Of a stretch of 43,749 nt of DNA, positions 8,066-13,242 are shown in pieces (position 1 is the first letter of the stretch; the number at the start of each line of letters is the position of its first letter). The notes under the pieces were generated by a model, which made no database searches, was not told the DNA's origin, and worked only from the letters and a program-made list of their open reading frames with translations. The stretch is from Negativicutes bacterium (GTDB lineage: Bacteria; Bacillota; Negativicutes; Anaeromusales; Anaeromusaceae). Location of the stretch: contig SAAJ01000026.1 of NCBI GenBank assembly GCA_009929485.1, forward strand, positions 1 through 43,749. The letters are read 5' to 3'. The translations under genes and the position numbers were made by a program.

Positions 8066-9655
8066 TTAGCGAGCGTCGAAATTAATCAGCTTGGCGTCAT
8101 AAATGCCGTCAATGCCTTTGAGCTTGAGCAGAACCGCGTTAGGAACGTCGCTGTCAACGCCCAGCACCATGATGCTGGTGCCTTCTACTTCGGTCAGACC
8201 CACTTGCATGCTGGAAATGTTGACGCCTTCTTCGCCCAACATGGTGCCAACCTTGCCGATAATGCCGGGGCGGTTGACGTGGGGGCAGGTTAAGAGCCAG
8301 CCGCCGGGCTGTACATCAACGCGATAGCCGTCGATCATGACGATGCGCGCTTCCGCTTTGCCGAAGAGGGTGCCGGAGACGCTGTGTTCGCCCTTGTCAG
8401 TAATCAGGCGGACCGTAATTTGGTTGGCGAAGTTAGCCGCTTCCTTCGTTTTAATTTCTTTGACTTCAATGTTGCGAGCTTTCGCCAGGCCAGGAGCGTT
8501 GACGTAGTTGATGGCTTCTTGCAGAATCGGATTGAGGCAGCCTTTTAGTACGCCGGTGGTCAGCATGCGGGTGTCCACATCGCCAATATCGCCGTTGTAC
8601 TCGATTTGAATGGCAGTCATGCGGCCTTCAGCCAAATGTACCGCCAGGCAGCCCATGCGTTCGGCCAGGTTGAGATAGGGGCGGAGCTTTTTAAGGACAT
8701 GCGCCGGGATAGCGGCCATGTTGACGGCGGTGGTGACAGGCTCGCCTTTCAGCGCGGCGACAATGCCGTGCGCCACATCGACGGCCACGCCGACTTGGGC
8801 TTCTACGGTAGAAGCGCCCAAATGAGGCGTTACAATGACATTAGGCAGGCCGATGAGCGGATTGCCTTCTTGAATCGGCTCGCTTTCAAAAACGTCAATG
8901 GCAGCGCCGGCGACAATGCCTTCTTGTACGGCTGCGGCCAAATCGGCTTCATTAATGACGCCGCCTCGAGCGCAGTTAACAATGCGAACGCCTTTTTTCA
9001 TTTTGGCAAAAACGTCTTTGGTGATCAGGTTTTTGGTTTGATTGGTTTTCGGCAAATGTAAGGTGATGAAATCAGCCTGGGCGAAAATTTCATCCATTTC
9101 GGCTACTTCAATGCCCAAGGCTTGAGCGGCTTCGACATTAATGAAGGGATCGTACGCGAGAACACGCATTTCCAGAGCCAGGGCGCGCTTGGCTACGCCG
9201 GTGCCGATACGGCCAAGGCCGAGAATGCCCAGCGTTTTGCCGCGCAGCTCAACGCCCATGAATTTGCCCCGTTCCCATTTGCCTTCCTGCATGGTGGCGT
9301 GAGCCTGGGGGATGTTGCGGGCCATGGACATCATCATGGCGACGGAATGTTCCGTGGCGGCCATGGTGTTGCCTTCGGGCGCATTAAGGACAATGACGCC
9401 TTTCTTGGTGGCGTACTCTACGTCAATGTTGTCGACGCCGACGCCGGCGCGGCCGATGACCTTGAGTTTTACCGCTGCATCCAGAACCGGAGCGGTAACT
9501 TTGGTTTCGCTGCGTACAACCAATCCGTCATACTCAGGAATAATGCGAATAAGTTCTTCCACAGGCAGTTTGGTTTTTACATCCACTTCAAATTGCTCTT
9601 TAAGCAGAGCCACCCCTTTTTCCGATACCGGATCGCTAACAAGTACTTTCATCAT
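8066..9655 (-). CDS. serA: D-3-phosphoglycerate dehydrogenase
   Basis: A 529-residue enzyme that oxidises 3-phosphoglycerate to 3-phosphohydroxypyruvate with NAD, the first step of serine synthesis. Seen: Rossmann motif GLGRIG at 145-150, catalytic Arg in NCARGGVINE, catalytic His in TPHLGAST, then the allosteric-substrate-binding domain and a C-terminal ACT domain (VNRPGIIGKVGTMLGEEGVN). Length fits the long type I form with serine feedback control. GGAGGGG is 7 bp before the first of two ATGs. First gene of the operon behind a T-box leader and a good sigma-A promoter. Confidence 0.97.
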   Translation of the reverse strand: MMKVLVSDPVSEKGVALLKEQFEVDVKTKLPVEELIRIIPEYDGLVVRSETKVTAPVLDAAVKLKVIGRAGVGVDNIDVEYATKKGVIVLNAPEGNTMAATEHSVAMMMSMARNIPQAHATMQEGKWERGKFMGVELRGKTLGILGLGRIGTGVAKRALALEMRVLAYDPFINVEAAQALGIEVAEMDEIFAQADFITLHLPKTNQTKNLITKDVFAKMKKGVRIVNCARGGVINEADLAAAVQEGIVAGAAIDVFESEPIQEGNPLIGLPNVIVTPHLGASTVEAQVGVAVDVAHGIVAALKGEPVTTAVNMAAIPAHVLKKLRPYLNLAERMGCLAVHLAEGRMTAIQIEYNGDIGDVDTRMLTTGVLKGCLNPILQEAINYVNAPGLAKARNIEVKEIKTKEAANFANQITVRLITDKGEHSVSGTLFGKAEARIVMIDGYRVDVQPGGWLLTCPHVNRPGIIGKVGTMLGEEGVNISSMQVGLTEVEGTSIMVLGVDSDVPNAVLLKLKGIDGIYDAKLINFDAR

Positions 9656-9700
9656 GATCTAACCCCTCCAAAAATAAAATTTAAAGTTACTGAGGTAAAA

Positions 9701-9957
9701 AAAATAATCCCGCCCCCGTGAAGGGGCGGGATTGATTCCCGCGTTGCCACCCAACTTGTGTCGTGTTTTCCTAGGTTAAAACAGCGACCACCTCGAACCG
9801 CTTTAACGGGCGGAACCCGTACTGACTCTTCGTCAGACACTTCCGGGCGGAACCATACGTTCTATCCTCCGGCTCGCAGCAACCGCCGGCTTTCTGTGCG
9901 ATAGGAACAGTAGGCTTCCCGTGCATCGTGTTTTCTGTATGCAAGACCATTGGCCTT
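9701..9957 (-). promoter_or_regulatory. T-box leader of the serA operon (likely tRNA-Ser)
   Basis: On the minus strand the leader holds the T-box core GGGTGGCAACGCGGG (9738-9752 in window coordinates), close to the consensus GGGTGGTACCGCG, followed by terminator arms AATCCCGCCCC/GGGGCGGGATT (9706-9733) and a run of eight T. Further 5' lies AGAAAGCCGGCGGTTGCTG and GAGCCGG, typical of the distal Stem I. Uncharged tRNA pairing with GGCA would favour the antiterminator. A possible specifier codon is UCC (Ser) at 9849-9851; Ser is mainly inferred from the operon. Confidence 0.9.
9706..9733 (-). terminator. T-box attenuator terminator
   Basis: 11-bp GC-rich stem with a 6-nt loop followed on the minus strand by T8, immediately 3' of the T-box sequence and upstream of serA. 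Confidence 0.9.
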
Positions 9958-9987
9958 ATTATAAGATGCTCTCGTGAAGAAAGTCAA
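9958..9987 (-). promoter_or_regulatory. Sigma-A-type promoter of the serA operon
   Basis: On the minus strand TTGACT (9982-9987) and TATAAT (9958-9963) with an 18-bp spacer, just upstream of the T-box leader. Confidence 0.85.
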
Positions 9988-10323
9988 GTGTATTTTTGAA
10001 AAAAACATCAAAAACTTGATACAACAAATTGCTATGCAGGCCGAAATCGAGGGGGTACTTTGTAAACTTTGCGCCGGATAGCTATAGGTAAAAGGGATGC
10101 AGGAAATAGCGCTTGGTCGGATTTGGCGGTTTCGTGCTGACTTATAAAAGGTTTATTTGATCTTGGCGCTGCTGAAGATTGTTAAAATATCAGCGTAAGA
10201 ATACCTTCGTCTGGCTCTACGGAGAAGGATTCTCGCTGCAGAGCCGCGAAATAAACATACAAAGAATAATTATGAAAGAAGAAAAGGTGCTTATACGATA
10301 AGCATCTCAAGGAGGGAAAATAG
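9988..10323. other. Intergenic region between the serA promoter and the flavoprotein gene
   Basis: AT-rich next to the serA promoter. Contains a small imperfect hairpin with GGCTCT/AGAGCC ends at about 10211-10243 and the ribosome-binding site AAGGAGGG before 10324. A weak TTGATC/TTAAAA pair near 10157-10188 has a poor spacing. I see no gene in it. Confidence 0.4.
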
Positions 10324-11190
10324 ATGGAAAAACAAGTGTATGATGTGGCCGTAGTTGGCGGCGGTCCGGCGGGACTTTCGGCAGCGCTGACGGCGCGGGT
10401 TCGCAATAAAAGCGTTGTGATTTTTGAACATATGGGTTTCAGCGCCAAGCTGCAGCGGGCGGCCGAGGTTCCCAATTACCTGGGACTGCCGAATTTGAGC
10501 GGTAAAGAGCTGATGGAGCGCATGGCGGAGCATTGCTTAGCAGCCGGGCCGGTGCTGGTGAAAGAAAAGGTCACGCAGATTTTTCCCGGAGATGTGTTTA
10601 CTCTTTTGACGCCGCAGGACGTATATGAGGCGAAGACGGTGATTTTAGCCATCGGCGTGTCACCAGCGGAGCTTTTAGCAGGCGAAAAAGGCTTGTTGGG
10701 ACAGGGCGTCAGCTATTGCGCCACTTGCGACGGCATGTTGTACCGAGAAAAAGAAGTGGCTGTAGTGGCTTACGCCGCCGAGGCGGAACACGAAGCAGTC
10801 TTTTTGAGCGAAATTTGCAGGAAAGTTTTCTATTTCCCGCAGTACAAGCCGGTAGGCTCGCTGCCGCCTTCAGTGCAGATTTGCAGTGGCAAACCGAAAG
10901 GCGTGGCGTCCAAGGAAGAACGTTTGGTGCTGGAGCATACCAAAGGGAGCGTCGAGGCGGACGGGATCTTTATTTTACGCGAAACCGATCCGGTAGAAAA
11001 TTTATTGGCGGAAGTTGAACTTTGCAAGGATGCGATTAAAGTCTCGCACCTGCAGAAAACCTCGGTTCCCGGTGTGTTTGCCGCGGGCGATTGCACAGGC
11101 AAGCCCTGGCAGATTACGGTAGCTGTAGGTGAAGGGAATGCGGCGGCTCATGCGGCGATTGCGTATTTGGCTGCAAAAGAGAAAGCGTAA
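10324..11190 (+). CDS. Thioredoxin-reductase-like flavoprotein lacking the NADPH motif (FFTR-like)
   Basis: A 288-residue FAD-dependent oxidoreductase of the thioredoxin reductase fold. Seen: FAD Rossmann motif VVGGGPAGLSAA at 10-21, redox-active C132-A-T-C135, and C-terminal FAAGDCTGKPWQI. Where NADPH-dependent reductases have VxGGGDSAxE followed by an HRR-type phosphate site, this protein reads VVAYAAEAEHEAVF (about 147-160) with no HRR equivalent. That is the pattern of pyridine-nucleotide-independent members such as ferredoxin-dependent flavin thioredoxin reductases of clostridia. Inferred: electrons come from ferredoxin or another donor. No thioredoxin gene is adjacent. Confidence 0.8.
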   Translation: MEKQVYDVAVVGGGPAGLSAALTARVRNKSVVIFEHMGFSAKLQRAAEVPNYLGLPNLSGKELMERMAEHCLAAGPVLVKEKVTQIFPGDVFTLLTPQDVYEAKTVILAIGVSPAELLAGEKGLLGQGVSYCATCDGMLYREKEVAVVAYAAEAEHEAVFLSEICRKVFYFPQYKPVGSLPPSVQICSGKPKGVASKEERLVLEHTKGSVEADGIFILRETDPVENLLAEVELCKDAIKVSHLQKTSVPGVFAAGDCTGKPWQITVAVGEGNAAAHAAIAYLAAKEKA

Positions 11191-11222
11191 GCTTGTCGGT
11201 GATAATAAATTTCAATTAGATG

Positions 11223-11251
11223 TTGACAAAGCATAGATGGTTTTATAAAAT
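11223..11251 (+). promoter_or_regulatory. Promoter upstream of the feo cluster
   Basis: TTGACA (11223-11228), 17-bp spacer, TAAAAT (11246-11251). It precedes a short leader with a terminator and then the DUF3793-feo gene run. Confidence 0.75.
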
Positions 11252-11256
11252 TCAAT

Positions 11257-11271
11257 TGAAAATAATTATCA
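11257..11271 (+). promoter_or_regulatory. Fur-box-like operator
   Basis: TGAAAATAATTATCA matches the 15-bp Fur 7-1-7 consensus TGATAATnATTATCA at 13 of 14 defined positions and lies just after the -10 box, over the predicted start site. Binding here would block transcription when iron is plentiful. Confidence 0.72.
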
Positions 11272-11389
11272 AACTCATAAACGACAAGCTTCACAAAACA
11301 ATTTTTCTTGCAACATAGCGGGGGAAAGTGTTGGTAGAGGACCTAGAGTCCCGAAGTGTGTTTTGGCATGCTTCGGGACTCTTGTTTTT
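11258..11389 (+). ncRNA. Candidate Fur-controlled small RNA or attenuated leader
   Basis: From the predicted start site to the terminator at 11345-11389 is about 130 nt with no convincing ORF. A CGGGGG segment (about 11318-11323) and a GGAC/GTCC mini-hairpin that overlaps the 5' terminator arm could form an alternative antiterminator. It could be a free small RNA, like iron-sparing RNAs of other bacteria, or a regulated leader of the feo operon. I do not recognise a known riboswitch. Confidence 0.4.
11345..11389 (+). terminator. Intrinsic terminator before the zinc-ribbon gene
   Basis: Perfect 12-bp stem AGAGTCCCGAAG/CTTCGGGACTCT followed by TGTTTTT. It stands between the Fur-box promoter and the first gene of the cluster. 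Confidence 0.88.
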
Positions 11390-11416
11390 GGCACGAAAGG
11401 AGCAAAGCGGGCGGCT

Positions 11417-11602
11417 ATGAAGGAATTACGGTGTTTATGCTGCAAAAAGTTGCTAGGGCGCGGCCTGGTGCGCTGCGTAGAATTCAAATGCAGCCGCTGT
11501 GGCTGCGTACAGGTGTTTTGCGACAAGCCGCCGGAAAAAGCGGCAGGAGAAATCATTCAGTGCGGGGAGGGGATGTGCGCATGGAAAGTCGCGGCGAAGT
11601 GA
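11417..11602 (+). CDS. Small zinc-ribbon protein (Com-like)
   Basis: A 61-residue protein with LRCLCCKKLLGRG at residues 4-16 and FKCSRCGCVQVFC at about 23-35: a four-cysteine zinc ribbon with two CxxC pairs, plus extra cysteines at CGEGMC. It resembles Com-type zinc fingers (phage Mu Com binds mRNA), but the match is by motif only. The ATG at 11417 is 14 bp after AAAGGAG, longer than ideal. It overlaps the DUF3793 gene by 22 bp, so it is likely co-expressed with the feo cluster. Confidence 0.65.
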   Translation: MKELRCLCCKKLLGRGLVRCVEFKCSRCGCVQVFCDKPPEKAAGEIIQCGEGMCAWKVAAK

Positions 11603-12171
11603 ACCAATTAGCTTCCTGGCTGGCGGTGGAGCTGGCGCCGACCCTGGCAGGCGAAAAGGAAGCTACGATTTTATGTCTCCGGGATAATCGCCAGCGAGCG
11701 CTTTGGACCTGGTGGCGCCGGCATCACTGGAGCGTTTTGAAAGGCTTGCCGTTGCAGTGGCGAGTACTGCGATTATGGGATAATGGCGCGGTGCTGTTCT
11801 TTTTTCGGCCGGAAGTTTTGGAAGCGTGTTTTCGCCGGGCTGAGCATGCGGCGCTGCTGCACTATTGCGGCTATGATCCTGGGGCGACCTTGGCAACGCA
11901 GTTGGATCGGTTGACCATGCGTTTTCGTCAGGAGGTGCCTCATGAAATGGGCTTGTTTTTAGGCATTCCTTTGAAAGATGTGTTGGGTTTTATGGGGCTG
12001 AGCCAGGAAGGGCGCAGCGGCGGGGGACTTTGGCATGTATATGGGGATCCGAAACCGTCCTTAGAGCGTATGCAGCGCTGGGAACGTCTGAAAGAGCGCG
12101 CCAAGGAATTATTGAGGTGCGGTTTGCCGGATGTGGAGGTATTACAATATGCTCTTTGCCTCGGGCGGTGA
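11581..12171 (+). CDS. DUF3793 family protein
   Basis: A 196-residue protein I assign to DUF3793 from LAPTLAGEKEATILCL near the N-terminus, the central RPEVLEACF..AEHAALLHYCGY, and the typical FPHEIGLFLGIP-like segment, here VPHEMGLFLGIPLKDVLGF, followed by a C-terminal YG..K-like region (VYGDPKPS). Function is unknown. GGAGGGG precedes the ATG; the frame is open upstream but the ribosome-binding site decides for 11581. It overlaps genes on both sides, which ties it to the iron-uptake operon. Confidence 0.75.
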   Translation: MESRGEVNQLASWLAVELAPTLAGEKEATILCLRDNRQRALWTWWRRHHWSVLKGLPLQWRVLRLWDNGAVLFFFRPEVLEACFRRAEHAALLHYCGYDPGATLATQLDRLTMRFRQEVPHEMGLFLGIPLKDVLGFMGLSQEGRSGGGLWHVYGDPKPSLERMQRWERLKERAKELLRCGLPDVEVLQYALCLGR

Positions 12172-12856
12172 AAAAGAGAAAGCCTTTTGCGGATTCGGCG
12201 TTGAGTGTGTGGTGCGGGAATTGACGGAAGCGCTGGCCAGCGCCATTGACGCCAAAGACGGCAATACCTATGGACATTCCCACCGTGTGGGCGAATTGGC
12301 GATGGTTATGGGAACTCATTTGCGTCTGGATGCAGCGCAAATAGAAGAACTGCAGATAGCGGCTCATTTGCATGACGTAGGAAAAATTGGCATTCCTGAT
12401 GCGATTTTGAATAAGCCTGCGCGTTTGACGGCGGAAGAATTTGCCGTTGTACAGCGGCATCCGGTGATTGGCTGGCAAATTTTGCGGCGTATCAGTTCGT
12501 TTCAACAGGTGGCGCGCATTGTACGTCATCGTCATGAGCGCTTTGACGGCACCGGCTATCCGGACAGGCTGTGCGGTACAGACATTCCTTTGGCCAGTCG
12601 ATTAATTGCAGTGGCGGATTCCTATGACGCCATGACCAGCGCACGTTCGTATCGAAAAGCGGTTTCTGCCAAAGAGGCTTGGCAAGAGTTATGCCGTTGC
12701 AGCGGCAGCCAGTTTGATCCGGAAGCAGTGAAGGCTTTTCGGCCGGTTGTGCAAAGAGAACGAGAGTGGCGTTCGTATCCTGCGGACCATCTTTTTTTTG
12801 CCATAAACAGTGAGAATGATTATCTAAATCAAGGAAAGAGGTATAGTGATGGCTGA
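12149..12856 (+). CDS. HD-GYP domain cyclic-di-GMP phosphodiesterase
   Basis: A 235-residue protein that is almost all HD-GYP domain. Seen: H in YGHSHRV, H75-D76 in HLHDVGKIGIPD, RHERFDGTGYP with GYP at 136-138, and VADSYDAMTS. All metal ligands are present, so it is probably active on c-di-GMP (possibly cGAMP). There is no receiver or sensor domain. GGAGGT is 8 bp before the ATG, inside the end of the DUF3793 gene, and its end overlaps the Cys-rich ORF by 8 bp. Its place in the feo operon suggests iron-linked control of c-di-GMP. Confidence 0.9.
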   Translation: MLFASGGEKEKAFCGFGVECVVRELTEALASAIDAKDGNTYGHSHRVGELAMVMGTHLRLDAAQIEELQIAAHLHDVGKIGIPDAILNKPARLTAEEFAVVQRHPVIGWQILRRISSFQQVARIVRHRHERFDGTGYPDRLCGTDIPLASRLIAVADSYDAMTSARSYRKAVSAKEAWQELCRCSGSQFDPEAVKAFRPVVQREREWRSYPADHLFFAINSENDYLNQGKRYSDG

Positions 12857-12986
12857 TAGTAAGAAAGAGTTGCCAAAGCATAAGTCCGAGTGCGCTTGCG
12901 GCGGGAATTGCGGGGGGCGCGGTTGCGGACATCGCTGCGTTTGCAGACAAAGACAAGAAGAAAAGGGGGCGAAAAACAATGACTAA
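12849..12986 (+). CDS. Cys-rich 45-residue peptide upstream of feoA
   Basis: Starts MADSKKELPKHK, then a core CACGGNCGGRGCGHRCVC with six cysteines and one histidine in 18 residues, and a charged tail ending GAKNND. The ATG follows GGAAAGAGGT; it overlaps the HD-GYP stop by 8 bp and the feoA start by 8 bp, so it looks translated as part of the operon. It has no membrane segment, unlike the Cys-rich protein after feoB. I do not recognise a family. Possible roles are metal buffering or handing Fe(II) to or from FeoA/FeoB. Confidence 0.65.
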   Translation: MADSKKELPKHKSECACGGNCGGRGCGHRCVCRQRQEEKGAKNND

Positions 12987-13242
12987 AGAGCTGCATTTGC
13001 TTCAACCGGGAGAAAAAGGAATTGTTGTGTCCGTGAATGGAGGCGGCTCCGTTAAACGGCGCATTGTGGATATGGGCATGGTAGGCGGCACGGCCATAGA
13101 GGTTTGCAAATTTGCGCCGCTGGGGGATCCCATGGAAATTAAAGTAAAAGGCTGCAATTTATCGCTTCGTAAACGCGAAGCAGCGTTTATTTGCGTAGAA
13201 CTGGAAAACGAGGGGGCTTCAAGGTGCACGAAGAACGACTGA
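12979..13242 (+). CDS. feoA: Ferrous iron transport protein A
   Basis: An 87-residue SH3-like protein that associates with FeoB at the cytoplasmic face. Seen: LLQPGEKGIVVSVNGGG, RRIVDMGMVGGTAIEV and DPMEIKVKGCNLSLRKREA, the usual FeoA pattern. A GGGGGCG site lies upstream. Start overlaps the Cys-rich peptide ORF and the end overlaps the feoB GTG start by 19 bp. Confidence 0.93.
   Translation: MTKELHLLQPGEKGIVVSVNGGGSVKRRIVDMGMVGGTAIEVCKFAPLGDPMEIKVKGCNLSLRKREAAFICVELENEGASRCTKND

Larger units (their letters stand above)
11189..11291. repeat. 10-bp perfect inverted repeat flanking the Fur-box promoter
   Basis: AAGCTTGTCG (11189-11198, overlapping the flavoprotein stop codon) and CGACAAGCTT (11282-11291) bracket the promoter and Fur-box-like site. 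The arms are 83 bp apart; purpose unknown. Confidence 0.55.

Noticed and set aside
9122..9721. Long open frames on the plus strand opposite serA
   Set aside because: They follow codon-position bias of serA on the other strand and have no family features; the same holds for the frames opposite serC, walJ and htrA.
10211..10243. Riboswitch upstream of the flavoprotein gene
   Set aside because: Only one short imperfect hairpin is visible, with no conserved core and no terminator next to it.
11330..11419. GTG-started ORF through the terminator before the zinc-ribbon gene
   Set aside because: It would be ~30 residues, crosses a strong terminator stem and has a ribosome-binding site too close to the start.
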